A stretch of 25,999 bases of DNA from Nitratidesulfovibrio sp044433065 (GCA_044433065.1 JAWXUA010000023.1:1-25999); one strand, 5' to 3'. Positions 15,240 to 23,784 are shown, counted from the first letter of the stretch. Made by a program: numbers and translations. Notes: generated by a model not told the origin, from the letters alone.

Positions 15240-18200
15240 TTAGTGCGGCGTTTCCATGGGAGGAAGGCGTAAAATCGGAACAAAGGCAGCACTACCTTGT
15301 ACCCCACTTCCTTGTGGGCCAATGCTTCCGTTGTCGTTTGGATTTTGCGTATCCCCCTGAACTCCCAAGCCAATCAAGCTCAAGAAGTCAAAGGGTGCCA
15401 TAAGCACACTACCCAGAATATCAAAAACACTGGTGCCAAGATTAACTAAGGTTCCTGTGACAACACCAACGCCATTCACAGAGACATCAGGCTTGTCCCA
15501 CGTTCCTGTAATACGAATGGGAATATTTGGTACCCGTGCGAACGCGACATCAACCTTATAATCAACTGTTTTTGTTGGTAAATCAATCCAACCTTTTCCG
15601 TCCATTTCAAGTAAGGTACTATCAACTGTTAAGTTATTATTTTCTACGAGTCCCTTGTTCACAAGCCCTGAAGCAGTGGCAGAAGAAAAGCCTATGCGCT
15701 TTTCCCTTAAGTCCCCCTGACCAGACTGGCTAAAATAGCCATCTTTTATGGCTACAAACCACTCACCATCAAGGGCTCGACGTAAATCAGCGTCACATGC
15801 AAAATCTCCAGATAGACTTACAGCGCTGTCGAGCTTGCCACCTAGATAGTCTTGATCTGTCACAGCCGATGCAAGAGATCGCACATTAATAGTTCGTGTG
15901 TTGACAACGAGCTCTGCATGTAATCCGTCTTGCTTAAGAGGCTGGCCATGTCCATCAAGCTCTCCTTTCTTGAGACCGGACTGGCGCGTATCGATGCGTG
16001 TGGCCAGCGTCACTTGTCCACCATGTAAGACAGCATCGAGCTCATCCATGGTAAACAGGCCACCATCAAGCTCCATGGGAGCAAAAACATGGCTAAAATG
16101 CTGATTGAATAGCGTTATGCTACCAAAGCTCATACGACCGTCCAAGTCATATCTGTGCCACATGGAAAGATCCCAAGGCTTTTCAGCCATAGCTAGACTT
16201 TCAGGCGTGTTTTCTTGCTCAGGAGATTTTGCAGGAAAATACGCATTGGCATCGAATGCATCCACCGCAATATCAAAATAAATAAGAGGCCGTGTATTGG
16301 AGCCACGCGTATCAACAATACGTATGTTACCACCATAACGGTTGCCGTCCAGTAAGAATTGTGCTTGATGCAATGACAAAACACCGCCAGCATAATTGAA
16401 TTTCGATGTAAGATTTAAGGGGCCAAAAGCGTTTTCGTCTTCAGTAGCCCACACATCAAAGTTAATAGTTTTTAATAAGTTTCGCATACTTGGATGGTCA
16501 GCAACAAAATCACCAGAGAAACGCATACTGCTTCCAATGCCCTCTAACGTGGTGCGGCCTTTAAATGCTATGCCACGTCCCACGCCTTTCATCCGAGCAA
16601 ATTCCACCCGTCGCCTGTCTAACTGCGCCGTCATCATTGCATTAAAATCCAAAGCAACACCATTGGGTATGCTTATCTCAGACTCTGGGAAAAAAACATG
16701 GATTTGTGCTGGAATTGCATCGCATGCCACAGGTAGCACTGTATCAAAGTCAAAATGCACAACACCTTTAAGATCATAGCGCCCACTCTCATTAGTAGGA
16801 AAAAGCCAATGACCTTGCCATGTTCCATCATAGGATAGCCAATTTTCAGGGGCCCCCTTAGGCTTTGCACCTTCTTGCTTGATATGCCCTAAGAGCGAAA
16901 ATTCAGTATACGGAAAAGGCTTTGTGTCGACATCCTGATCAACAACAACATTACCTTGCTCTGCATGGATATCAAGCATCCCTGTCAGGCCATCGAGCAC
17001 AGTTTTAAGTGTACGACGAAAAGGAGCCTTCACATCCACAGCAAGTTGCGCCACACCGCTAGCCGCTGGCCAACCTGCAAGAATGGTAATGGGTTCAGCA
17101 AGGCTGATATTTTTTATAGTGCCTTCAAGCTCATAACCATCTGTAATATCTAAATGTAAATCTACAAGACCACCATACATATTAGGAGAATCGAAAGTTA
17201 ATAAAGTCCCCTTTTCTGACGGAATACACCGGAAATCCAAATCCTTTAAGGATAAAACGTAGACATCAACATCCTTGGCATGCACACGGATATCAAAGCC
17301 AAAATGCCCATCATCATTGTGGGCTTGACCATCTGGCTCATCTTTTTCATCAGGCACTGGTATAATAGGCTTCATGACAAAGATGGGAGCTTCTGGTCGC
17401 TCATTATTGATTTCCGGTAAAACCTTATTTGCGTCTAAATAAGGCCCTGCAATATCAAGCACAAGATCGGGATAACGTAAATCAGCGATATGAGCTGTAC
17501 CTGTTAAATCTAAGCCGCATACCACCGCATCAATGCGCGGTGCCACAACTTTTTCTGTGTCGAGTTCAAAATCCAATTGGCCTGTGACATCGTTTAGCGC
17601 ATTTTGTAGGCCGTTAGGTAATCTACGGGCAAAACCAAAAAGTTGCGTTAAGCTGAGCTGATGCATATCCACATGGCCTTTCACCAAAGGATCACCCTGT
17701 AAAAGACCTGTACAAACAGCTGATATCGTTAAAGAATTACCATCAAGCGTTATGCCTGCACTATCCAAACTTAAGACTGTATCCTTGTCCCAAGTGAAGG
17801 GAATACGCAAATGGAAGGCCCGATCATAGTCTTCAATATTGACTGTGCCAGCCAAAGAAAGTAGCGCATCATCAATAATTACAGTATTTTGTGCAAAGTC
17901 GTACGCAAAATGTGCTTGAATACTATTGGCAATGGACAAGTCTGGTAAACGCACTTGGGACAATCCCAAAATTTCGAGCAAGCGCAAGGGAACATCCTTA
18001 TGGCTCATGGCATCATGAGCAAAGGCCGCTTGCCACGTGAGTTCTCCCTGAACATCATCATCCGTTAAAAGCATATTTTTTGCTAAGAAGTGTACGTCTT
18101 TTGCCTGCAACGCATTGGTATCTTCATTGCAATGTATATCATGAAATCCTATGCGACCTATATCAAGTTGAAGATCTCCCAATAATGACTCTTCAGTTAC

Positions 18201-18929
18201 TGGTATTCCATTGATTTCAGAAGTATTTTCAATGCTTTTCAATGCAACTTGAGGTATACTAAGTGAAATATTTTCTATCGCAAGTGTGCCTACAGAACCA
18301 TTGCTAAGGGTACTCTTTTCTACAAAAAAAGAAAGCTCAGCTTCTTTTCCATCTATAGCTATGTTTAAATCAAATGTTTGAACATATATATAGCTTATAT
18401 CTGAAGTTACAATATGAACATCAGCGTCCACAAGTTTTATACTGGATAATTCATCAACAAAAACATATTGTATAATATTTTTCAGCGTACTTACAAGTTG
18501 AACGTGGCTCGAAACAGATGTATCATTTGTCTCATCTTTTACTATTTCAATTCCATCTTTATTTTTTTTCCATAGTGTTGTATCAATTTCAAGAGTAGGA
18601 TGAACAATTTCAACATGATTGATATGTAATTCACCACTAAATAATAGATCAATATCTGGAATAACTTCAATTTTTTCTATAAATGCAGAAAGTCCACCAT
18701 CCATACGGTGTACATGTACATTGCCAAGGACAAGCGTTGGATGCGGTGAAAACTGTAATTTGACACCATCTTTAATGTCTACATCGATGCCTGCATGTTG
18801 GCGAGTTATTGTTTGTACTTGAGATGCAAGCCAAGACGCGTCTGATATACGCGTATATGCAAAAATTCCTGCACCGATAAGTATACACAATAGAGACAAC
18901 AAGGTGATATAAATAATTTTACGCAACAT
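15240..18929 (-). CDS. large AsmA-family envelope protein
   Basis: The 1229-residue product has one N-terminal membrane anchor (about 4-26), then a long beta-rich domain outside the membrane. The first 130 residues match the AsmA N-terminal pattern (basic tip, anchor, short helix, then VQLQFSPHPTLVLGNV-like strands). The last 250 residues form the AsmA C-terminal module (repeated GLHAELVVNTRTINVRSL-type and VDYKVDVAFARVPNIPIRITGTWDKPDVSVNG-type segments). The AsmA/TamB group is thought to carry phospholipids across the periplasm along a hydrophobic groove. This member is about twice the size of E. coli AsmA. The DNA encoding the first 250 residues (18150-18929) is clearly more AT-rich than the rest. 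No strong ribosome binding site precedes ATG 18929. It points toward the kinase operon but is separated from it by the control region. Confidence 0.82.
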   Translation of the reverse strand: MLRKIIYITLLSLLCILIGAGIFAYTRISDASWLASQVQTITRQHAGIDVDIKDGVKLQFSPHPTLVLGNVHVHRMDGGLSAFIEKIEVIPDIDLLFSGELHINHVEIVHPTLEIDTTLWKKNKDGIEIVKDETNDTSVSSHVQLVSTLKNIIQYVFVDELSSIKLVDADVHIVTSDISYIYVQTFDLNIAIDGKEAELSFFVEKSTLSNGSVGTLAIENISLSIPQVALKSIENTSEINGIPVTEESLLGDLQLDIGRIGFHDIHCNEDTNALQAKDVHFLAKNMLLTDDDVQGELTWQAAFAHDAMSHKDVPLRLLEILGLSQVRLPDLSIANSIQAHFAYDFAQNTVIIDDALLSLAGTVNIEDYDRAFHLRIPFTWDKDTVLSLDSAGITLDGNSLTISAVCTGLLQGDPLVKGHVDMHQLSLTQLFGFARRLPNGLQNALNDVTGQLDFELDTEKVVAPRIDAVVCGLDLTGTAHIADLRYPDLVLDIAGPYLDANKVLPEINNERPEAPIFVMKPIIPVPDEKDEPDGQAHNDDGHFGFDIRVHAKDVDVYVLSLKDLDFRCIPSEKGTLLTFDSPNMYGGLVDLHLDITDGYELEGTIKNISLAEPITILAGWPAASGVAQLAVDVKAPFRRTLKTVLDGLTGMLDIHAEQGNVVVDQDVDTKPFPYTEFSLLGHIKQEGAKPKGAPENWLSYDGTWQGHWLFPTNESGRYDLKGVVHFDFDTVLPVACDAIPAQIHVFFPESEISIPNGVALDFNAMMTAQLDRRRVEFARMKGVGRGIAFKGRTTLEGIGSSMRFSGDFVADHPSMRNLLKTINFDVWATEDENAFGPLNLTSKFNYAGGVLSLHQAQFLLDGNRYGGNIRIVDTRGSNTRPLIYFDIAVDAFDANAYFPAKSPEQENTPESLAMAEKPWDLSMWHRYDLDGRMSFGSITLFNQHFSHVFAPMELDGGLFTMDELDAVLHGGQVTLATRIDTRQSGLKKGELDGHGQPLKQDGLHAELVVNTRTINVRSLASAVTDQDYLGGKLDSAVSLSGDFACDADLRRALDGEWFVAIKDGYFSQSGQGDLREKRIGFSSATASGLVNKGLVENNNLTVDSTLLEMDGKGWIDLPTKTVDYKVDVAFARVPNIPIRITGTWDKPDVSVNGVGVVTGTLVNLGTSVFDILGSVLMAPFDFLSLIGLGVQGDTQNPNDNGSIGPQGSGVQGSAAFVPILRLPPMETPH

Positions 18930-18937
18930 AGTAGCTC

Positions 18938-18966
18938 TTTATAGTCAATCAAAAGTATATATTCAA
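18938..18966 (-). promoter_or_regulatory. possible promoter of the asmA-like gene
   Basis: On the minus strand TTGAAT (18966-18961) and TATAAA (18943-18938) are 17 bases apart. Transcription would begin near 18931, only one or two bases before the ATG at 18929, so the message would be almost leaderless. This makes either the promoter or the start doubtful. Confidence 0.3.
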
Positions 18967-19225
18967 AAGTCAAGCCAATAAAATGCCAGCTCGTATTTCT
19001 CAAAGAATGCAATATTTCTATAGCCTTTCAAAATAGTCTAGCGAAGGTGTGTCAAGGAAGCAAGAAAACAAAGAGACTATCATCAAAAACAGCTAAAATA
19101 TCATGCAGATATTTCTATATACGCAAGTTAGCCCCAACTATTCCCACACGTCGAAGCTTGACGAATACACAAAGCTTAGGTTAGAGCGCAAAAGAACTAT
19201 AAACTTCAATATAAGGTTATTTGAT

Positions 19226-20200
19226 ATGCAAATTACTATTCTAGATGGCTACACACTTAACCCTGGTGATAACCCTTGGACGCAGCTTGAAAAACTTGGC
19301 AACATCACTGTTTATGACCGTACACCCCTCGATGCTATCATCGAACGCGCAGCTGATGCAGATATTATTGTGACCAATAAGGTCCCCTTGACTGCCGCAA
19401 CATTGAAGCAATTACCAAAGCTCCGTTACATTGCGGTGACGGCTACAGGTTTTGATCAGGTTGATATTAAAGCTGCAGCTGAGCTTGGCATCGGCGTTTC
19501 AAATGTGCCAAATTACGGAACAAATTCTGTTGTGCAGCATGTTTTTGCTTTACTCTTTGTTCTTTGCCGCGCAGTGCAACGTCATGATGCCAGCGTCAAA
19601 ATCGGCAATTGGACAGGCAATAAAGACTGGTGTTTTTGGGAGACAACGCAAGTTGAGCTCACGGACAAAGTCATGGGCATCGTTGGCTATGGCAATCTTG
19701 GTTCTCATGTAGCCAAAATCGCTTTGGCCTTTGGTATGAAAGTCGTGGCATACACTCCACGCCCCACAAAGGACCATGACAAATCCATCCAATTTGTGGA
19801 TTTGGACACGCTGTTTACAACCGCAGACGTGGTGAGCTTGCATTGTCCATTAAACGACTCAACGCGTGGCCTTGTGAATGCAGAACGCCTTGCCACCATG
19901 AAGCGTGGTGCCTACCTCCTTAATACTTCGCGTGGCCCTTTACTTGATGAACAAGCTGTAGCCGACGCACTGAATAATAATCATCTTGGCGGACTTGGTG
20001 TTGATGTTGTTTCTGTAGAACCAATCCAACCAGAAAATCCTTTACTTAACGCAAAGAATTGCATCATCACACCGCACCTCGCTTGGGCCTCCCTCACTGC
20101 TCGACAAACTCTTATGCGCATTACTGGTGAAAATGTGGCAGCTTTTTTAGCAGGAACACCCAACAACCTTGTTAATGCTAAGTATATGCAAGGCAAATAG
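19226..20200 (+). CDS. D-2-hydroxyacid dehydrogenase (glycerate dehydrogenase/hydroxypyruvate reductase type)
   Basis: The product has 324 residues, the standard size. It interconverts a 2-oxoacid and a D-2-hydroxyacid with NAD(P)H. The Rossmann loop GIVGYGNLG has its glycines at 154, 156 and 159. The catalytic set is complete: R236 in NTSRGPL, E265 in VEPIQPENP and H284 in ITPHLAW. The active-site segment VSNVPNYGTNSVVQH is close to that of hydroxypyruvate reductases, so D-glycerate/hydroxypyruvate is the likeliest substrate, not proven. ATG 19226 is chosen because the family similarity begins at MQITILDGY and AAGG lies at 19213-19216; the frame is open 41 codons upstream with no similarity. 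TATAAA at 19198-19203 could be its -10. If glycerate-specific it would feed serine/glycine metabolism, in keeping with the gcv genes. Confidence 0.88.
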   Translation: MQITILDGYTLNPGDNPWTQLEKLGNITVYDRTPLDAIIERAADADIIVTNKVPLTAATLKQLPKLRYIAVTATGFDQVDIKAAAELGIGVSNVPNYGTNSVVQHVFALLFVLCRAVQRHDASVKIGNWTGNKDWCFWETTQVELTDKVMGIVGYGNLGSHVAKIALAFGMKVVAYTPRPTKDHDKSIQFVDLDTLFTTADVVSLHCPLNDSTRGLVNAERLATMKRGAYLLNTSRGPLLDEQAVADALNNNHLGGLGVDVVSVEPIQPENPLLNAKNCIITPHLAWASLTARQTLMRITGENVAAFLAGTPNNLVNAKYMQGK

Positions 20201-20220
20201 TTTTTATCTACTTACTACAG

Positions 20221-20249
20221 AAAAAGGGGAGTTTTCGCTCCCCTTTTTT
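20221..20249. terminator. bidirectional terminator between the dehydrogenase and thiC-family genes
   Basis: AAAAAGGGGAG at 20221-20231 pairs perfectly with CTCCCCTTTTT at 20238-20248 around a 6-base loop. T tracts exist on both strands, as suits two convergent genes. Confidence 0.88.
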
Positions 20250-20270
20250 ATTGTTATACCAGACTGTTAC

Positions 20271-20289
20271 AAAACCCCTTGGGGGTCTT
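20271..20289 (-). terminator. short hairpin after the thiC-family gene
   Basis: On the minus strand ACCCC and GGGGT (20286-20274) form a tight 5-bp stem with a 3-base loop followed by TTT. It lies three bases past the stop codon and is one of the two copies of the 16-base repeat below. Confidence 0.45.
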
Positions 20290-20314
20290 TATTACAGGAC
20301 CCCTTGGGGGTCTT
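20274..20314. repeat. 16-base direct repeat across the end of the thiC-family gene
   Basis: ACCCCTTGGGGGTCTT occurs at 20274-20289 and again, identical, at 20299-20314, offset by 25 bases. The right copy encodes the last residues (EDPQGV) of the protein and the left copy forms the hairpin after the stop. Confidence 0.8.
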
Positions 20315-21581
20315 CGCGCAACATTTTCACAGCGCAGAACTTACCACACATGGCGCATTCTTCTTCGCCACGGTGTTCGCCACGCCGCACATCAATAATA
20401 GCACTATCAAGAGCTGCCTTTTCCATACCAGGCCAATCAAGATTTTTACGTGCCACATTCATAGCATGCTCACGCGCCAAAGCACGTTCGTGACCAAGAG
20501 CCACTTCACCTGCTTGTGCTGCAATGCGTGACGCCATGACACCAGCTTTCACGTCTTCAAGGTTTGGCAAGGTCAAATGCTCAGCAGGGGTCAAATAGCA
20601 CAAGAAGTCAACGCCAGCACGCACAGCAAGTGCACCACCAATGGCGCCTGCAATGTGGTCATAGCCAGGGCACGTATCAATGACCAAAGGTCCGAGCACG
20701 TAAAGCGGTGCGCCATAGGTCAACTTCTTAATGCTAATGATCTGTGCTTCAACTTCATTGAGCGGCACGTGGCCAGGGCCTTCAATCATGCACTGGACAC
20801 CAGCTTCAAGACCACGCTTTGCCAATTGGCCAAGCATCATGACTTCATCCCACTGAGCCGCATCACCAGCATCAATGCCAGCACCAGGACGCAAACCATC
20901 GCCAAGAGACAAGGTCACATTGTACTTACGTGCAATTTCTAAAATCCTATCGTAGCCCGTAAGCAGTGGATTTTCCTTGTTATTCTTCAGCATCCAGCGA
21001 GACAAAATAGAACCGCCACGCGACACAACACCCATTTTGCGGCCGCCTTTAGCACCCCATTCAGCACCACGGCGTGTAAGGCCACAATGCACTGTCATGA
21101 AGTCAACACCTTGCTTGGCCTGATGTTCAATTTCAGCAAAAACTTCTTCGACATCAAGGGTAACCACGTCCTTACCACACTCAATATAACGCTGAGCCAC
21201 AGAGTACAGCGGCACAGTGCCAAGTGGTAGAGCGCAACCATCAAGCATGGTTTGGCGGATAGCATTCAAATCGCCAGCAATGGACAAGTCCATAACCGTA
21301 TCCGCGCCAGCTTCAAGAGCTGCCGCAAGCTTGGTCATTTCACACTGAGGGCTATGGCGCATGGGGGAGGTGCCAATATTAGCATTGACTTTGACGCGAG
21401 CAGGTTGGCCCACAAGAATTGGGCGCAAAGAAGGGTGGTTAGGATTACCAAGCAAGACCATGGTACCTGCTTCAATCCTAGCCTTAATATCTTCTGGGCT
21501 GAGGCCTTCCTCATGTGAAAGGTCCGCAAGGTGCTTTTCGAGCAAATCCTTCAGCGCAGTATTGGTTTCAAAAATGGACAT
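20292..21581 (-). CDS. thiC: ThiC-family radical SAM enzyme: phosphomethylpyrimidine synthase (or the paralogue BzaF)
   Basis: The 429-residue product belongs to the short clade that lacks the extra N-terminal domain of E. coli ThiC. It rearranges aminoimidazole ribotide (AIR), the product of PurM, into HMP-phosphate for thiamine. Family blocks include VKVNANIGTSP, a GADTVMDLS segment, VDFMTVHCGLTR, SRGGSILSRWM, SLGDGLRPGAG and EGPGHVPLNE. The C-terminal cluster motif is CAMCGKFC (C409, C412, C416), CX2CX3C rather than the textbook CX2CX4C. ATG 21581 is chosen because GGAG lies six bases before it; the frame is open 54 codons upstream without similarity. No TPP riboswitch is seen in the leader. 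BzaF, which makes hydroxybenzimidazole from the same substrate, is a close paralogue and cannot be excluded. It is convergent with the dehydrogenase gene and divergent from the radical SAM gene. Confidence 0.88.
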   Translation of the reverse strand: MSIFETNTALKDLLEKHLADLSHEEGLSPEDIKARIEAGTMVLLGNPNHPSLRPILVGQPARVKVNANIGTSPMRHSPQCEMTKLAAALEAGADTVMDLSIAGDLNAIRQTMLDGCALPLGTVPLYSVAQRYIECGKDVVTLDVEEVFAEIEHQAKQGVDFMTVHCGLTRRGAEWGAKGGRKMGVVSRGGSILSRWMLKNNKENPLLTGYDRILEIARKYNVTLSLGDGLRPGAGIDAGDAAQWDEVMMLGQLAKRGLEAGVQCMIEGPGHVPLNEVEAQIISIKKLTYGAPLYVLGPLVIDTCPGYDHIAGAIGGALAVRAGVDFLCYLTPAEHLTLPNLEDVKAGVMASRIAAQAGEVALGHERALAREHAMNVARKNLDWPGMEKAALDSAIIDVRRGEHRGEEECAMCGKFCAVKMLREDPQGVL

Positions 21582-21927
21582 CATAGGCTCCATGAAGGGG
21601 AGCGCGGCCTGTGACACACAATTCAACACGACTGGATAGAGGTAACAAGTTTTTGTGCCAAGGGCAAGACGAGCTGTGGGAGCTTTAAAATAAAATTCAT
21701 GGTAGCCGTGTAGTATAGGTCTGAGCCAAACATATGGCTCCATATTGGGCTTTTACAGAATTAAAAAATAGTAATTTTTTCTGCCACTTAGCAGCCTAGA
21801 CATCTGCACAACATTATGCGAAAATGTCTCTCCAAAATATTTCTTTTACAGAAAAAAATTCCATACCTCCTAGCCCTCCCACCATGTGGCCACGAACTTT
21901 CTTAAAAAACGATTTTCCCATCCACTC
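21582..21927. other. divergent control region between the thiC-family and radical SAM genes
   Basis: This stretch holds the 5' region of the thiC-family gene and the start of the radical SAM leader. On the minus strand there is a small stem (GAGCC at 21723-21727 with GGCTC at 21736-21740). No TPP or cobalamin aptamer motif was recognised. The frame of each flanking gene stays open into this region but shows no family similarity. Promoters could not be placed with confidence. Confidence 0.35.
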
Positions 21928-21955
21928 ATAAACGTTTGGGAAAGAGGGATGAGGG
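21928..21955 (+). repeat. dispersed G-rich repeat, copy 2
   Basis: ATAAACGTTTGGG followed by AAAGAGGGATGAGG resembles the minus-strand reading of 1-24 and the plus-strand sequence at 23694-23720. It overlaps the left arm of the folded leader at 21937-22045. Confidence 0.4.
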
Positions 21956-22045
21956 TGTGGCCTGCTGAAGGGTGGACGAAGCCCATGGCTGTTCGCAAGT
22001 CTTCGGGCTTTACAGTCACAGAGAGCAACGCTGGGCCTTCTCCCA
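21937..22045 (+). promoter_or_regulatory. candidate structured leader RNA of the radical SAM gene
   Basis: A closing helix pairs TGGGA and GAGGG (21937-21941, 21944-21948) with CCTTC and TCCCA (22036-22045), ten pairs with one wobble and an AA bulge. Inside it, 21972-21977 pairs with 22015-22019 (five pairs, one bulge), stacked on AAGCCC/GGGCTT (21979-21984, 22005-22010) with a 20-base loop. It ends 29 bases before ATG 22075. The core matches no riboswitch I recognise. Confidence 0.45.
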
Positions 22046-22074
22046 CAAAATACAAAACCAAAAAAGAGACACCT

Positions 22075-23523
22075 ATGGCATCGCCAAACTTACGCCCACA
22101 CCTTGTCGTCGCTGACGAGCAAGGAAATATATACGACCATCCTGATTTATTATTACTGTGCCGCCGCGGTGGCGAAATGGCTTTACCTCGACCTGACGAG
22201 CTGATGCCATTGCCTGATGAAAGTGATTTATTCTTGCTGCCTAAACGACGCGCTGTGGGCCTTGATCCTGAATCGGGCGAGGTAGAGCCTTTAGAAGAGC
22301 TCGCCGTTGCGGCCTTTGTGTCACCTGCGCATACCATTACAGCCCACCCTGCGTATGTCAGTGAAGCGGACGCACCCACTTTGCCACTTTTTGCCTATGG
22401 TGCTGTAGGCTATGCTCGTGGTAAATTCTACGTGTGCGCAAAACGTGTCGACGAAGATGATCGTCAAGTATTTAAAGGAATTGGCGCAGGCCGCATTCGT
22501 AAAAATGCCCACGCAATCATGAAGCAATTCCCCAACAATCGCTTGATGCAACACCTTATGGCCACGTGCTGCTTGACGTACTCTTGCCCTGCCGCAAGAA
22601 ATTTGAGCATTGGCCGCCATGAAGCACCACTGCCAACGTCACGCTCGTGTAATGCGCGATGCATTGGCTGTATTTCTAAGCAAGAAAAAGAATCGAAAAT
22701 TTGCTCATCTCCACAAAATCGTCTGGCTTTTACGCCGACTGTGCAAGAAATTGTGGAAGTTATGGAATACCATGCCCGCAATGAAGTTGACCATCCAGTC
22801 TTTTCCTTTGGGCAAGGCTGTGAAGGCGAACCGCTTACCGAAGCACCACTGCTCGCTGAGGCCATCGAAGCTTTCCGTAAAAATGGTGGACGTGGCACAA
22901 TCAATATGAATAGTAACGCCTCCATTCCAGAAGCTGTGGCAAAGCTGGCTGATGCAGGTCTCACTTCTATGCGCGTAAGCCTGAACAGTGCCCGCAATGA
23001 AACATACAAACGTTACTATCGTCCACAAGGCTATAGCTTCGACGACGTGCGCCAAAGCATCAAAGAAGCTCGGAAACGTGGCGTCTTTGTCTCACTGAAT
23101 TTACTGTTTTTCCCAGGGATTACAGACACTGAACCTGAAGTACAAGCCATTGTTGAACTGGTTCGCTCCTGCGGCGTCAGCTTTATTCAGCTCCGCAATC
23201 TGAATATCGATCCAGAAATGTATATGGAATTGGTGGATGGCATTGAATTTGGTGCCTGTATGGGCCTTGTGAATTTCCGCAAGCGCTTACGCCGTCAGTG
23301 TCCATGGTTGCAGTTTGGCTATTTTAACCCGTATCTAGGTGAAAAAGCTGAAATTACCGCGCCTATGCCCGACACCTATCAAACAGTGACGGAAGAGCTT
23401 GAGGCAGCCAAAGTTGCTCTTGTGGAAGAGGATGATGAAACTCTTGACCTCAATATGATGGACGAAGAGTTGGACTCTCTCGCAACTGACATAGCAAACG
23501 AAGACGACCAACAAAATTCATAA
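22075..23523 (+). CDS. radical SAM protein of unknown function with extra cysteines
   Basis: The product has 482 residues. The radical SAM cluster motif is C192-x3-C196-x2-C199 (SCNARCIGC). A GEP-type SAM-binding motif follows in FGQGCEGEPLT (246-255), with further strands typical of the barrel (TINMNSNAS at 275-283, SMRVSLNSA at 298-306). About 160 residues precede the barrel, an unusual N-terminal domain. Cysteines C165, C166, C171, C210 and C249 lie just around the core and could ligate an auxiliary cluster. The last 40 residues are very acidic. ATG 22075 gives the conserved-looking start MASPNLRPHL with only a weak AGAGA before it; the frame is open to 21886, but that part overlaps a folded leader and reads as non-coding. 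It is divergent from the thiC-family gene. Substrate and pathway are not known. Confidence 0.82.
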   Translation: MASPNLRPHLVVADEQGNIYDHPDLLLLCRRGGEMALPRPDELMPLPDESDLFLLPKRRAVGLDPESGEVEPLEELAVAAFVSPAHTITAHPAYVSEADAPTLPLFAYGAVGYARGKFYVCAKRVDEDDRQVFKGIGAGRIRKNAHAIMKQFPNNRLMQHLMATCCLTYSCPAARNLSIGRHEAPLPTSRSCNARCIGCISKQEKESKICSSPQNRLAFTPTVQEIVEVMEYHARNEVDHPVFSFGQGCEGEPLTEAPLLAEAIEAFRKNGGRGTINMNSNASIPEAVAKLADAGLTSMRVSLNSARNETYKRYYRPQGYSFDDVRQSIKEARKRGVFVSLNLLFFPGITDTEPEVQAIVELVRSCGVSFIQLRNLNIDPEMYMELVDGIEFGACMGLVNFRKRLRRQCPWLQFGYFNPYLGEKAEITAPMPDTYQTVTEELEAAKVALVEEDDETLDLNMMDEELDSLATDIANEDDQQNS

Positions 23524-23539
23524 AGATACTAGCCACATA

Positions 23540-23582
23540 AAAGCCCTGTACGTCACTCATTGACATACAGGGCTTTCTTCAT
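23540..23582 (+). terminator. intrinsic terminator of the radical SAM gene
   Basis: AAAGCCCTGTA at 23540-23550 pairs with TACAGGGCTTT at 23566-23576, with an inner GTCA/TGAC stem, followed by a C-interrupted T tract. Confidence 0.8.
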
Positions 23583-23597
23583 AAACAACTCTCGGGC

Positions 23598-23628
23598 AAA
23601 AAAAAGAGCCACGGCCGAAGCCATGACT
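23598..23628 (-). terminator. intrinsic terminator of purM with a TTCG tetraloop
   Basis: On the minus strand AGTCATGGC (23628-23620), TTCG, and GCCGTGGCT (23615-23607) form a 9-bp stem with two G-T pairs capped by a stable TTCG loop. One C and then eight T residues follow. It sits about 157 bases past the purM stop, leaving a long 3' region that contains the repeat hairpin at 23731-23762. Confidence 0.8.
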
Positions 23629-23693
23629 TTCTCTAAAACCTCTCCCCATGCGCCGCGAATATCCATCCAACGACGCCCACTCCCATCGCAATG

Positions 23694-23770
23694 AAAAAGT
23701 TTTGAAGGAAGGGGGTGGGGTCTGGGGAATGGGAAGGGAACTTTTTCAAAAGTTCTCTTCCCCCTCCCCA
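23694..23770 (+). repeat. dispersed G-rich repeat, copy 3, with attached hairpin (REP-like)
   Basis: AAAAAGTTTTGAAGG then AAGGGGGTGGGG (23694-23720) resembles copies 1 and 2. Next comes a long stem: GGGAAGGGAACTTT at 23731-23744 pairs with AAAGTTCTCTTCCC at 23749-23762, one mismatch, 4-base loop, flanked by TGGGG and CCCCA. No T run follows on either strand. It lies between two convergent genes, where REP-like elements commonly sit. Confidence 0.55.
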
Positions 23771-23784
23771 GTAAAAATAACAAC

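Noticed and set aside
21886..22074. 63-codon N-terminal extension of the radical SAM protein
   Set aside because: It crosses a dispersed repeat and a folded leader, has no usable ribosome binding site, and its peptide is not family-like.
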